From the NCBI RefSeq assembly GCF_025558485.1, contig NZ_CP102930.1, forward strand, positions 2,232,001-2,296,000: DNA of 64,000 bases. The letters run 5' to 3'. Every line of letters begins with the position of its first letter. The stretch's first letter is position 1. The notes below the pieces were generated by a model. It was given only the letters and a program-made list of their open reading frames with translations, searched no databases and was not told where the DNA came from. Of the stretch, positions 36,642-46,245 are shown piece by piece. The DNA is from Bdellovibrio bacteriovorus. Its GTDB lineage: Bacteria; Bdellovibrionota; Bdellovibrionia; Bdellovibrionales; Bdellovibrionaceae. Both the position numbers and the translations under genes were made by a program.

Positions 36642-38075
36642 TTAGGTCCCCTCATACATTTGCAGTTCTTTTTCCACCACATTCACCAGCAGCTCATCAT
36701 AAAAGCGCATCACATTGCGGTCCGAGCCGGAGCCATTGTACATAAAGCTGAAATTAAAAATACGTCCGTCCGATCCCTTGACTCTGCCCACCATGGTGAT
36801 CACGTTTTTCATATAGCCGGTCTTGGCCTTCACCCATTCAATGCTCTTCGAGGCCAGGCCACGCTTCTTAAGCGTTCCATCAACACCCGAAATTGGCAAC
36901 GAGTCCATAAACACCGGTCTCAACTTTTCATCTGAAACCACGCTGGATAAGATTTTTAACATATTCCGCGAAGAGGTTTGATTGCCATGATTCAACCCCG
37001 CCGGATTCAGGAACGTAATGCTGCCTTTGGGAAGATTCATTCCCAGCAATTGCTGATTGATAATTTCAACCCCTTCAGACACTGAGGCCTTGCGATGGTG
37101 CTTGATCGCAATTTGCGTGGCCAGCATTTCAGCCACCACATTGTTGGATTCCTTATTCAAGTCCGCCAGCAATTCCGCAATAGTCCTTCCGGAGTGAGTC
37201 GCCACAGTCACCGCGTCCGCCGGAGCTTTCCCCAGCTTTACTTTTCCTGTCACCTGAATGCCCTTTTGTTTCAAGTGATACTTCAGGGCCTGCCCGGACC
37301 ATTTCGCCGGACTGGAAACATTTTTTTCAAACTCGTATTCTGTGTATCCACGTCCCAAGGTTCCCTTGACATACAAAACCTCCTGCCCGGAGGACAATTT
37401 GCGTCTTTCGGCGATCACCCCATTGGCAGACCCTTTGACCGTTTTAATATGTCCGACAATTTTAATATAATCATTGGCCGGAACCATTTGAAGTTTTGCA
37501 TTCTTTCCTAACGGACCGGGCTGAACCAGCACCTTAAAGGAATTCCAATGAAAACTCATCGCTCCGATACGGGCATCATGAAGAGCATCCACCCGGTCAT
37601 AATCACGACTGTCGTAACGGACCTGTTCAAAAAGAGATTCATCAACAACAAGATCACCCTGAATCTTTTTAATTTTCCTCTGTTGAAGCCTGGCTGCCAG
37701 ATCCATCATTCCTGCAACACCAAATGACGGATCTCCTCCACCAATCAGATACAAGTCACCTTTGTAGGTGCCGCCCCTGGGGGTATTTGCCATCTTAACC
37801 GTTGTTTCAAAGCGCTCTTTGGCCCCGAAGTTACTTAAGACACTCATGGAGGTGATGACTTTGGACACGGAGGCAAGACTCATACGCTGGTCCGAATTGA
37901 TATCGACCAAGGTCTTGGGGATTTTATCAGCACTGACAATAAGGGCTGACAAATCGGAAATGGAAATATTGTATTTTTGCGCTGAACGAACAACTTCCGC
38001 ACTGTAGTCCGTCGCCCATACCATCGGACTTATCTGCAACGCACAGAAAAAAGAAAAAATGCTTCGCCAGAACAT
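36642..38075 (-). CDS. dacB: D-alanyl-D-alanine carboxypeptidase/endopeptidase (PBP4, DacB family)
   Basis: A 477-residue periplasmic peptidoglycan hydrolase of the S13 family. It has a signal peptide (1-21), the SxxK motif S69-V-S-K72, SNN in KESNNVVAEML and KTG in VKAKTGYM. Bdellovibrio is known to use PBP4-type enzymes to round up the prey cell and make it dead-end host; whether this copy does so cannot be told from sequence alone. Confidence 0.95.
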   Translation of the reverse strand: MFWRSIFSFFCALQISPMVWATDYSAEVVRSAQKYNISISDLSALIVSADKIPKTLVDINSDQRMSLASVSKVITSMSVLSNFGAKERFETTVKMANTPRGGTYKGDLYLIGGGDPSFGVAGMMDLAARLQQRKIKKIQGDLVVDESLFEQVRYDSRDYDRVDALHDARIGAMSFHWNSFKVLVQPGPLGKNAKLQMVPANDYIKIVGHIKTVKGSANGVIAERRKLSSGQEVLYVKGTLGRGYTEYEFEKNVSSPAKWSGQALKYHLKQKGIQVTGKVKLGKAPADAVTVATHSGRTIAELLADLNKESNNVVAEMLATQIAIKHHRKASVSEGVEIINQQLLGMNLPKGSITFLNPAGLNHGNQTSSRNMLKILSSVVSDEKLRPVFMDSLPISGVDGTLKKRGLASKSIEWVKAKTGYMKNVITMVGRVKGSDGRIFNFSFMYNGSGSDRNVMRFYDELLVNVVEKELQMYEGT

Positions 38076-38182
38076 ACTTTAAGAATACGCAGCCCTGCGC
38101 CTTCACACAACCCTGAATTGTTATATTTTTCCTTTGCGAGTTTACTTCGTTTCACAGAGGATAAACACATCCGGAGGTCTTC

Positions 38183-38917
38183 ATGCTGTCCACTCTTGCC
38201 ATCACATTTGCCCTTTCATTTTCCGCTAATGCTGAAACTTCACTGCAAGTTTATGGACCGGGCGGACCAGCTCCCGCCATGAAGGCTTGCGCCACAGCTT
38301 ACGAAAAATCCACTGGCACCAAAGTTCAGATCACAGCAGGCCCCTTGGACAAATGGCAGAAACAGTCAGACAGTGCTGATCTTTTTTATTCCGGATCTGA
38401 AAACATGATGGATTCTTTCACAGAAAAAATCCCCAATCTGGATGCTGCGAGCATTCAGACCCACTACCTACGCCCCTCCGCAATCCTGGTTCGTCCAAAG
38501 AATCCATTGAAAGTTCGGGGCATCAAGGATTTAGTGAATAAAAAAATGAAGATCATCGTCGTCAATGGCGCAGGCCAGATCGGAATGTGGGAAGATATCG
38601 TCGGCGGACTTAAAAGTGCCGAAGCATTAAATAAATTTCGCGCTAACATTGTTTTTGCCGCAAAGAACACCGGCGAAGCCGAGACAAAATGGAAAGAGGA
38701 TTCCAGCATTGATGCCTGGCTGGTCTTTAATATCTGGGGCACCAGAAACCCCGACATTGCTGACATCGTTCCCACCGAGAGGAATTTAACAATCTACCGA
38801 TCCATGGGAACTGCCGTTGCGAAGAACACAAAGCAAAAAGAGGCAGTCTTAAAATTCGTGGATTTTGTAAAGTCCAAAGACTGCCGCAGGCTTTTTGAAA
38901 AGGAAGGCTGGTTCTAG
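38183..38917 (+). CDS. periplasmic solute-binding protein, AcfC-like
   Basis: A 244-residue protein with a signal peptide (1-17). The mature N-terminus LQVYGPGGPAPAMKACATAYE matches the AcfC branch of periplasmic binding proteins related to sulfate/molybdate-binding proteins. No permease or ATPase gene accompanies it. The ligand is unknown. GGAGG precedes the ATG. It stands alone and converges on the metzincin gene with no gap. Confidence 0.87.
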   Translation: MLSTLAITFALSFSANAETSLQVYGPGGPAPAMKACATAYEKSTGTKVQITAGPLDKWQKQSDSADLFYSGSENMMDSFTEKIPNLDAASIQTHYLRPSAILVRPKNPLKVRGIKDLVNKKMKIIVVNGAGQIGMWEDIVGGLKSAEALNKFRANIVFAAKNTGEAETKWKEDSSIDAWLVFNIWGTRNPDIADIVPTERNLTIYRSMGTAVAKNTKQKEAVLKFVDFVKSKDCRRLFEKEGWF

Positions 38918-39607
38918 CTATCTCAAGATACCCGTGGAAGTCATGGAGTCGATCTTATCGATGTACATCAACTTCAGGGTAAAGAGATCTCCGGCGCTCA
39001 AACCCCGGTCGTCCCACTTGCGGGTCACACAATAGCTCATGATCGAGTCCGCATCATATTCCGTGTAGCCGAAGCCCCACTTCATATCCTCTTTTTCTTT
39101 GCCACCAATAGTGCATGTGGAATGAGGATGATCGTGTTCGTGGTATAGACCGGCGATATGACCAAATTCGTGCACTACAGTTGATCTGTTAAGACCTCCA
39201 GCGAAGAAGTGCATGACGCCCGCGGTTTCAGGAAAATCCTTGGAGACATAGACAAGCTGATATCCAATGGATGCACTGGCAAGTGTACCACCCAGCCATT
39301 TCAACGCATTTTTCGGGCGATAATTGATGATCACTTTACTGTTATCACCACGAACACAGTTTTCAAATCCGACAAAGTGAATCCCTGTGCGCGAAGGGGT
39401 AAACTCATCCTCGACCCAGCGGCGAACCTGTTCTTTGTTTTCAAGACTCCATGTGGACCGGCGATATGCATCCTTGGAGTTCGCAACGGGGTTGGCAAAA
39501 CAGACTTTTACAGCCTCTGGATGCCAGCGACGCCATGTAAACATGCCGGCCTGAGCCTGCCCTGCCGCGCTTAAAATCATCAATAATAGTAAAGCTCTTA
39601 TTTTCAC
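38918..39607 (-). CDS. secreted metzincin-type zinc metalloprotease
   Basis: A 229-residue protein with a signal peptide (1-20). The zinc site is H146-E147-xx-H150-xx-G-xx-H156 in VVHEFGHIAGLYHEHDH, and the Met-turn is SIMSY (188-192). Both are required features of metzincins, with an astacin/matrixin-like length. There is no clear propeptide. It is probably exported to digest prey or host-derived protein. Confidence 0.9.
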   Translation of the reverse strand: MKIRALLLLMILSAAGQAQAGMFTWRRWHPEAVKVCFANPVANSKDAYRRSTWSLENKEQVRRWVEDEFTPSRTGIHFVGFENCVRGDNSKVIINYRPKNALKWLGGTLASASIGYQLVYVSKDFPETAGVMHFFAGGLNRSTVVHEFGHIAGLYHEHDHPHSTCTIGGKEKEDMKWGFGYTEYDADSIMSYCVTRKWDDRGLSAGDLFTLKLMYIDKIDSMTSTGILR

Positions 39608-39803
39608 ATCACACCTGTCCGAAGTAGTCCAAAAGAGTGATGCAAGTGATTCGCCACCGCCAGATACAACATATTAGAGACGGTGCCAGCCCCCGGTTTA
39701 GGCTATAGACAACCGGTTACAAATCGCGACAACAGACAAGGGTGTGTTTATGTGCATTTTGACTATGCAAGTTTCATATCCAGTTTCGCCCTGCTTGGTA
39801 GAA

Positions 39804-39835
39804 CAAAAAAAAGCCGCTATAAGAGCGGCTTTTTT
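39804..39835 (-). terminator. intrinsic terminator after tRNA-Leu
   Basis: AAGCCGCT / AGCGGCTT with a 5-base loop and A/T runs on both sides lies directly after the 3' end of the tRNA gene. Confidence 0.85.
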
Positions 39836-39837
39836 AG

Positions 39838-39924
39838 TGGTGCGCGAGGGGGGACTTGAACCCCCACAGGATTGCTCCCACAGGCTTCTGAGACCTGCGT
39901 GTCTACCAATTCCACCACCCGCGC
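39838..39924 (-). tRNA. tRNA-Leu (anticodon CAG)
   Basis: The minus strand folds into a class II tRNA. The acceptor stem is GCGCGGG / CCUCGCGC-type, the D-arm has GGAAUUGGUAGAC, and the anticodon stem CAGGU/GCCUG encloses CUCAGAA, giving anticodon CAG. A long variable arm (GGGAGCAAUCCU) follows, then GGUUCAAGUCC and an encoded CCA end. Confidence 0.97.
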
Positions 39925-40032
39925 ATCGAATGGAAAATCAATCTTGAACTATTTTTTCACAACTTAGAACTGTTTTCGCAGACGGTCATAAAAGGATTTT
40001 CAGGATGCCCAGATAATAGGCTCCGCCAGCCC

Positions 40033-41499
40033 CTACCAATACCCCAACACCTTCCACCAAACAGCCGAACCGACGGCGAAAACCAGCAAATTTAACACAG
40101 TGACGACAAAACCCCATTTCCACCACTCGCCCATGCTGACATAACCCGAACCAAACAGAACCGGTGCCGAGCCTGTCCCGTAATGCGTAAGCGACGCACA
40201 CAATGACGATGCAAACCCCAGAAACAGACCAAACATCAATGGCGGAGCCCCCAAGGCCACCCCCACCCCAAAGAAGGAGGCAAACAACGCCGAGATATGA
40301 GCCGTGTTACTGGCAAAGAAATAATGGATAAACACATAAAGCAGAACCAGAATCGCCGCCGCTTCAAACCACCCCAGGCCCCAGTGAGCAATCGAGGATT
40401 CCACCGTCTTTGAAAACCACCCCACAACACCGAGCTTATTCAAGAAGGTCGCCATCATCACCAGAGAAGAAAACCAAGTGACCGTATCCCACGCACCTTT
40501 TTCTTTTAAAAGATCATCCCAGGTCAAAACACCACTGAACAGCAGCACTCCCAGGCCCACAAAGGCCCCGGCCGTCGCATCCACCTTTAAAAGCGGATCA
40601 TCAGACAGCAGTTCCGGCCCACCCGCCCAGATAAAGAGCAGCAGAAAGAAAACCCCGATCAGAATTTTCTCATCCAGTTTCAACGGCCCCAGCTCATCCA
40701 ATTTCTTTTTCGCATAACCGGCAGCATCCGGAGTTTCCTTGATCTGCGGAGGATACAACTTGTAAAGCACCCACGGAATAATCAAAATCGCCAGCACCCC
40801 CGGCACAATCGCCGCCAGGGCCCACTGCCCCCAGGACACCTCAATATTGGCAATATCGCGAATCCCGGCTGTCACTAACGGATTCGGAGCCGTCGCTGTC
40901 ACAAACATCGCTGAAGTGATCACGTTGATCTGATAAGCCACCAAGGTCAGAAACGCGCCGACCTTCAAACGGCTGGCCTCATCAGGCAACGACCCCATGG
41001 ATTCAGAGATTGAACGGTTGATGGGATACAGCACCCCGCCACCGCGGGCCGTATTACTGGGCATCACAGGTGACAAGACCAGCTCAGCAAACGAAAGTCC
41101 GTAGCTAATACCCAGGGTCTTCTTACCGATAGCGCGCACAAAGTGATACGCCACCCGCGATCCCAAACCGGTTTTGATAAATGCACGAGAAATAAAAAAT
41201 GAAATTCCGATCAACCAGATCAGCGTGTTGGAATACCCGCTTAAGGCATCAGCCATGGCTTTGGCCGGATTCCCCGGACTGGTCACCTGTGTAATCCCAA
41301 CCAGCAAAATCCCGATCATGGCAGCTCCTCCAATAGGCAGGGCCTTGCCAATGATGGCGACGATAGTGCCAACAAAAATCCCCAGCAAGCGCCACGCATT
41401 GATGTCCACCCCTTCCGGCGGAGCCATCACAAACCAGAATAAACCTGTCACAACAAAGGCAATAAGAGCCGGGATGACTTTCACATGGGGTAACTTCAT
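40033..41499 (-). CDS. sodium-coupled anion symporter (DASS/SLC13 family)
   Basis: A 488-residue transporter with about 12-14 membrane helices, importing dicarboxylates or sulfate with sodium. Signatures are VMPSNTARGGGVLYPI, SAMFVTATAPNPL and, near the C-terminus, FFASNTAHISAL. The ATG at 41499 is set by GAGG six bases upstream; an ATG at 41511 is an alternative. The N-terminal SNT and C-terminal SNT motifs are the two sodium/substrate sites. No regulator is adjacent. Confidence 0.93.
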   Translation of the reverse strand: MKLPHVKVIPALIAFVVTGLFWFVMAPPEGVDINAWRLLGIFVGTIVAIIGKALPIGGAAMIGILLVGITQVTSPGNPAKAMADALSGYSNTLIWLIGISFFISRAFIKTGLGSRVAYHFVRAIGKKTLGISYGLSFAELVLSPVMPSNTARGGGVLYPINRSISESMGSLPDEASRLKVGAFLTLVAYQINVITSAMFVTATAPNPLVTAGIRDIANIEVSWGQWALAAIVPGVLAILIIPWVLYKLYPPQIKETPDAAGYAKKKLDELGPLKLDEKILIGVFFLLLFIWAGGPELLSDDPLLKVDATAGAFVGLGVLLFSGVLTWDDLLKEKGAWDTVTWFSSLVMMATFLNKLGVVGWFSKTVESSIAHWGLGWFEAAAILVLLYVFIHYFFASNTAHISALFASFFGVGVALGAPPLMFGLFLGFASSLCASLTHYGTGSAPVLFGSGYVSMGEWWKWGFVVTVLNLLVFAVGSAVWWKVLGYW

Positions 41500-41924
41500 C
41501 GGTGTCCTCATCTGTCTAATTACAAACAGAATACGCTTTAATATTCCGCAAAGGATAGAAGAAACTTATCGACCTTCTGCGGAACTGTCAGAGGTCATCA
41601 GCCCCGCAAGCCTGCCTGCATACTGCAATCTTTACCAAAAACCGGGGTTCAAAAGGAACGACACCCGACCTTCCGAATCCGCATATTTTCCGACGATTTG
41701 AAAAAACGGAAAGTCCGCAAAAAGCTCTCATATCGCATTTAAATGGCTCTCATCACGATTCTGAGCCTGGCTTGTATATCTTTCTTAAGTGCCTAGATTC
41801 ACGATAGGTTCCAAAATCGGAATGTCGTGGAATAACCCGGAACAAAATGCAAACTCGATCAGCCTCCCCTAGATGACTTCGCGAAAATCAGATATATAAA
41901 AGCCACTCATTAGGGAGCATCGAT
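41500..41924. other. intergenic region without a supported gene
   Basis: About 425 bases between the divergent anion symporter and TIGR02147 genes. I see no convincing reading frame, repeat or RNA fold. A-T rich TATATAAAA near 41890 could be a -10 for the right-hand gene, but no good -35 accompanies it. TAGGGAG (41911-41917) is the ribosome binding site for 41925. Confidence 0.4.
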
Positions 41925-42728
41925 ATGACCAAGAAGCACCACTATAGAGACTATATCCTGAAGGAACTTGAACGCCGTCAGCGCAAGAACCCTTCGTACT
42001 CACTTCGCGCTTTTTCCAGAGATCTGGAAGTGCCTTGTTCACGCCTTTCCGAGATTCTTAACGGCAAAGTCGGACTGTCTGAAAGCCGTGCGGTGAATCT
42101 GGCTTCAAAGCTGAATCTGTCTCCGTCTGAACAGGAATTCTTTGTCGATCTGGCTTTGTCAGAACATGCCCGCAGTGCGGTTTTGCGAGAAATGGCAGCA
42201 CAGCGGGTGAAAGCCCGTGAAGAGGCCTTTGGCAAAATCGGCGAAGAACAGTTTGCCGTGATCTCTGACTGGTATCACACAGCGATCACACAGATTCTTT
42301 TGCTTAAGGACTTTGACCCTTCCGTTGAAAACATCGCACAACGCCTGGGACTAAGCCAGGATATCGTTGAAAAAGCACTGGAGCGTTTGGAATCCCTGAA
42401 GCTTGTGATGAAAACGCCGGAAGGCCGCTGGGTGGCGGATGACGGAAAGTATTCCTCCACTTACGGCGGTTCATCGGAAGCAGCTCGCAGCTATTTCCTA
42501 CAAATGCAGACCAAAGCTGTTGAGGCAATGAGTGCCGATAATAAACGGCGCTGGGATATGGGGTGCACAATGGTTCCCACCAATCGCGACAAGGCCAAGG
42601 AAGTCGCGCAGAAAATCCGCCAGTTCCGTCTGGAGCTGATGCAGGAACTGCAAGACTGCGAGGACAAGGACTCTTTATTCGCTCTTTCCACCAGCTTCTT
42701 TGAAATGACCGACCTACAAACTCACTAA
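41925..42728 (+). CDS. TIGR02147-family regulator
   Basis: A 267-residue protein of the family found mainly in Bdellovibrio and Fibrobacter. An N-terminal helix-turn-helix (SLRAFSRDLEVPCSRLSEILNGKVGLS) is followed by a helical middle and a second winged-helix-like part (ENIAQRLGLSQDIVEKALERLE). The C-terminal FRLELMQELQDCEDKDSLFALSTSFFEMTD motif is the family signature. The ligand and targets are unknown. It is monocistronic with its own terminator. Confidence 0.88.
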   Translation: MTKKHHYRDYILKELERRQRKNPSYSLRAFSRDLEVPCSRLSEILNGKVGLSESRAVNLASKLNLSPSEQEFFVDLALSEHARSAVLREMAAQRVKAREEAFGKIGEEQFAVISDWYHTAITQILLLKDFDPSVENIAQRLGLSQDIVEKALERLESLKLVMKTPEGRWVADDGKYSSTYGGSSEAARSYFLQMQTKAVEAMSADNKRRWDMGCTMVPTNRDKAKEVAQKIRQFRLELMQELQDCEDKDSLFALSTSFFEMTDLQTH

Positions 42729-42732
42729 GAAC

Positions 42733-42764
42733 AAAAGGCGTGGCTCAACACCACGCTTTTTTTA
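42733..42764 (+). terminator. intrinsic terminator after the TIGR02147 gene
   Basis: GCGTGG / CCACGC stem (42738-42743, 42751-42756) with a 7-base loop, followed by a run of T. Confidence 0.85.
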
Positions 42765-42936
42765 TTTTTTAAAATCCGAAATTTCCCTCACCCGTTTGGC
42801 TTATCCCTAAACAAGAAAAACGGGAACAATATTAAACCTTTGCAAATCTCAAAAAAACCAGACTGGATCTTCATCCTGTTTCTCTTTGCAACTCCTTAAC
42901 AATGGAACACAAAGGACTAGCAAGTGTACATAGACG

Positions 42937-42963
42937 TTATGTTCTGTCTTGCTATACCGATAC
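42937..42963 (+). promoter_or_regulatory. sigma-28 (FliA)-like promoter of the chemotaxis cassette
   Basis: -35 TTATGTTC (42937-42944), 11 spacer bases, -10 ACCGATAC (42956-42963) match the FliA consensus at 5/8 and 6/8 positions. It stands 43 bases before the receptor start codon. Confidence 0.5.
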
Positions 42964-43005
42964 GCAATCCATTCACATATATATGAGCTATTTTCTGGAG
43001 GGAAA

Positions 43006-44910
43006 ATGCAAGAAGCAAAAAAGTTAACCAACATGGTCGCTGCTGAAGAAATGCAATATGACAACGCCGCTGCCGTTTTGAATGCTATTGAAAAGTCGCA
43101 GGCGAAGATTGAATTTCTGTTGGACGGCACTATCACTGGTGCAAACAGCAATTTCCTAAAAACGATGGGCTATTCTGAAGAGGAAATCATCGGTCAAAAA
43201 CACAAAATGTTCTGCGATCCAGCCTACGCGGATTCTGATGACTACAAAAAATTCTGGCAGACTTTGGCTGCGGGGGAACCTGCTTCCGGAGAATTCAAGC
43301 GCGTTGGAAAAAATGGCAAAGAGATCTGGATCATTGGTTCTTACAGCCCGGTTGCCGATGCCTCCGGCAAAGTGACCAAGGTCATCAAGATTGCCACGGA
43401 CATCACAGCCTCCAAGGTCGAACTTAAAGTTCTTTATGATATCATCAACCTGACAAGCATCGTGTCTGAAGCAAATCTTAAGGGCGACATCATGTCCGTG
43501 AATGAAAAATTCCTGGAAGTGTCCAAGTACCCTAAAGATGAACTTATTGGCAAAGGCCACAACACCACACGTCACCCTGATATGCCCAAAGAGGTCTTCA
43601 AGGAAATGTGGTCCACGATTGGTCGCGGTAAAATCTTCCGTGGTATGGTGAAAAACCGCGCCAAAGACGGAACTCCTTACTATGTTGATGCCGTTATTGC
43701 CCCGGTTATGGGCGACAATGGCAAACCAAGAAAGTACATCGGTGTTCGCTACGATATCACCGAAGCGGAAATCGAAAGACAGAACATGAAAGGCGTTATC
43801 GCCGCCATCGATGCGTCTTTCGCTTATATCGAATTCGATCCTGAAGGAAACATCCTTACCTTCAACAAAAACTTCACAAACACCATGGGCTACACCGTGG
43901 AAGAACTGAAAAGCAAACATCATCGTCTGCTGTGTGATGCCACTTACGCAGCCGGTGTGGAGTATTCCCAGTTCTGGCCGGACCTGAAAAGCGGTAAAAA
44001 CAAATCCGGCATTTTCAAGCGTCTGAACAAAGCGGGCAAGGAAACTTACCTGCAGGCCATTTATTCCCCTGTCTTCGACGAAGTCGGTCGCGTCATTAAG
44101 ATTGTAAAAATCGCAACGGACGTGACAGAACAGGTGAACTACAAAAAAGCCTTTGAAGAGGAAGTGGTTAAAGTGGTTGAAGAGTTCTCATCCAAGTCCA
44201 AAGAGATCTCCAACCAGTCCACCACCGTGGCTTCCGGCGCCCAGTCCCTGGGTGCAACAACCGAGGAAATGAACGCCTCTATTGAGGAACTCAGCGCCTC
44301 CATTGACTCTATCGCACAAAATGCGAAGTCCGCGGATCAGATTGCCAAAGCCACTCAAGGAGAAGCGGACACCGGGGTTCAGGCGATCACCAAATCCATC
44401 GAGGCTATGGAAATGATCAACAAATCCTCTGAGGAAATTGGTGAGATCGTGAAAGTCATCAGCGAAATCGCCAGCCAGACAAATCTTCTGGCCTTCAATG
44501 CCGCGATCGAAGCCGCACGCGCCGGCGAACACGGTCTGGGCTTCTCTGTTGTTGCGGACGAGGTTCGCAAACTGGCGGAAAGATCATCCCAGGCCACCAA
44601 GGATATTTCCAAACTGATCAACGAGTCCATGAAACGCGTGAATCAGGGTGGCGAAATCTCCAAGGAAGCCGCTTCCGCCTTTAAGAAAATCGTGGAGGGT
44701 GTTTCCAAAACGACTCAGGCAATTTCTGAAATCTCCTCTGCCGCGCAAGAGCAGCAATCCGCCTCCCGCGATGTGGCGAGTGCGATTCAGGAAGTGGCCG
44801 ACGCAACAGAAAAATCCGCCACAGCTTCGGATCTGATCGCTTCTGCGACCAAGGATCTGTCTCAGGGCTCTGAGCAACTGCGTGAAGCCGTATTGAGATT
44901 TGCGAGGTAA
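43006..44910 (+). CDS. soluble methyl-accepting chemotaxis protein with three PAS domains
   Basis: A 634-residue cytoplasmic chemoreceptor without membrane segments. Three PAS domains occupy about 10-140, 140-265 and 265-385. The first and third are close copies (MGYSEEEI...KHKMFCD and MGYTVEEL...KHHRLLCD) and the second is different. The signalling domain follows, with the conserved tip [20 protein letters not shown]. It resembles BdlA/Aer-type receptors that sense redox or small ligands inside the cell. The ATG at 43006 has GGAGGG upstream. It heads an operon with cheR, cheD and a triple cheW. Confidence 0.93.
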   Translation: MQEAKKLTNMVAAEEMQYDNAAAVLNAIEKSQAKIEFLLDGTITGANSNFLKTMGYSEEEIIGQKHKMFCDPAYADSDDYKKFWQTLAAGEPASGEFKRVGKNGKEIWIIGSYSPVADASGKVTKVIKIATDITASKVELKVLYDIINLTSIVSEANLKGDIMSVNEKFLEVSKYPKDELIGKGHNTTRHPDMPKEVFKEMWSTIGRGKIFRGMVKNRAKDGTPYYVDAVIAPVMGDNGKPRKYIGVRYDITEAEIERQNMKGVIAAIDASFAYIEFDPEGNILTFNKNFTNTMGYTVEELKSKHHRLLCDATYAAGVEYSQFWPDLKSGKNKSGIFKRLNKAGKETYLQAIYSPVFDEVGRVIKIVKIATDVTEQVNYKKAFEEEVVKVVEEFSSKSKEISNQSTTVASGAQSLGATTEEMNASIEELSASIDSIAQNAKSADQIAKATQGEADTGVQAITKSIEAMEMINKSSEEIGEIVKVISEIASQTNLLAFNAAIEAARAGEHGLGFSVVADEVRKLAERSSQATKDISKLINESMKRVNQGGEISKEAASAFKKIVEGVSKTTQAISEISSAAQEQQSASRDVASAIQEVADATEKSATASDLIASATKDLSQGSEQLREAVLRFAR

Positions 44911-44918
44911 TTGTGTAT

Positions 44919-45752
44919 ATGTCTGTCGATAGCCTGGACACGCTGGATGATGGTTGTTTTATAAAATTCATCAATCTGATTCATGCTTTGACAGGCATCA
45001 CTATTGCCAAAAACCGAAAAAGCATGGTGCAAGGACGTCTGCGTAAGCGCGTCCTTGCCCTTTCACTGAAAAGTTATGAAGAGTACTTTGACTTCGTGGT
45101 GAATAACGAGGCGGAAAAAACGCCGTTCATTGACTCCGTGACTACCAACGAAACCTACTTCTTCCGAACTCCCCGTATCTGGAACTATATCGAAACCCAG
45201 CTTCTGCCGGACCATCTTCAAAAACATCCCGGGAAAACCTTTTCTGCATGGTCGGCAGCCTCTTCCACCGGGGAAGAAGCTCACTCTCTGGCGGTGCTAT
45301 GCCAGCAGTTTAAAGACAGGAACAATTCTTTCGACTACGAGATTTCCGCCAGCGACATTTCCCAAAGAGTCGTCACGGCCTGCCGTAGCGGAATCTATCA
45401 GGGCCGCTCGATTGAAACCTTTAAAAGCTCCATGCCACTGGCCTTCAGCAAGTACATGGTGAAAAACGGCCCCGAGGCGTTCTCGGTTCAGGCTGACATA
45501 AAGAAGAAAATAAACTTCTTTGAGCACAACCTGTTTGCACCAATCAAAGATCGAAAAATGTACGATCTGATTCTGATCCGAAATGTATTTATTTACTTTA
45601 CACCAGCTGATCAGAAAAAGGTTCTGGATCTGATCCTGCCCCGCCTGAACCCGGGCGGTATTCTGATCATCGGAGAATCTGAAAGTATCACCGGCATCAA
45701 TGCAGGACTGGCCAAGGTGGAAAATCTGATTTACAGAAAAGCATCTGGATGA
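44919..45752 (+). CDS. cheR: chemotaxis protein methyltransferase CheR
   Basis: A 277-residue SAM-dependent enzyme that methylates receptor glutamates. It has the N-terminal helical CheR domain, then VTTNETYFFR, the SAM-binding WSAASSTGEEAHSLA and RNVFIYFTPADQ. No pentapeptide-binding insertion is obvious. The start is ATG 44919, or GTG 44913 with a nearer GAGG; either is close behind the receptor stop. Confidence 0.94.
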   Translation: MSVDSLDTLDDGCFIKFINLIHALTGITIAKNRKSMVQGRLRKRVLALSLKSYEEYFDFVVNNEAEKTPFIDSVTTNETYFFRTPRIWNYIETQLLPDHLQKHPGKTFSAWSAASSTGEEAHSLAVLCQQFKDRNNSFDYEISASDISQRVVTACRSGIYQGRSIETFKSSMPLAFSKYMVKNGPEAFSVQADIKKKINFFEHNLFAPIKDRKMYDLILIRNVFIYFTPADQKKVLDLILPRLNPGGILIIGESESITGINAGLAKVENLIYRKASG

Positions 45753-45755
45753 AAC

Positions 45756-46244
45756 GTGTCTGAGAAAGTACTGAACGTCCATATTGGCGAGGTCAAAATT
45801 GCCAAAAATGGAGAAACCTTAAAAGCGATCCTGGGCTCTTGTGTGGGGATTGGTTTTATTTGGAAAAAGAAAGGCATCTGTGGCTTGGCGCACTGTCTGT
45901 TACCGGAAAACCCGGAAAAGTCATTTGCGATCAGCGGCAGATACGTGGACCAGGCCGTCGCCTCCCTCTTCGCGCTTATGAAAATTGCCGACGAGGATGT
46001 GAACGACATTGAGGTTATCTTTGTGGGGGGCGGGAATATGACAAATCCCGACTCTGCCGATAACTCAAAACTTATAGGTGGACAAAACCTGCAGGTGGCC
46101 GAACGGGAATTGAATAAAAAAGGAATGAAAATTGTGTTCACAGAACACGGCGGCTGTCAGGGTCGCAAGGTCATAATTGATTCATCCACCTGTAATTATC
46201 GCGTGGATGTGATCCCAAGACTGGCCAGCAAAGGGGAAAAGTAA
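45756..46244 (+). CDS. cheD: receptor glutamine deamidase CheD
   Basis: A 162-residue enzyme that deamidates receptor glutamines. The catalytic cysteine is C29 in ILGSCVGI and the histidine is H46 in GLAHCLLP, at the same spacing as Thermotoga CheD. The start is GTG at 45756. It lies between cheR and the CheW fusion. Confidence 0.94.
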   Translation: MSEKVLNVHIGEVKIAKNGETLKAILGSCVGIGFIWKKKGICGLAHCLLPENPEKSFAISGRYVDQAVASLFALMKIADEDVNDIEVIFVGGGNMTNPDSADNSKLIGGQNLQVAERELNKKGMKIVFTEHGGCQGRKVIIDSSTCNYRVDVIPRLASKGEK

Positions 46245-46245
46245 A

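Noticed and set aside
39744..39947. 67-codon plus-strand frame
   Set aside because: It covers the tRNA-Leu gene and its terminator on the other strand, so it is not coding.
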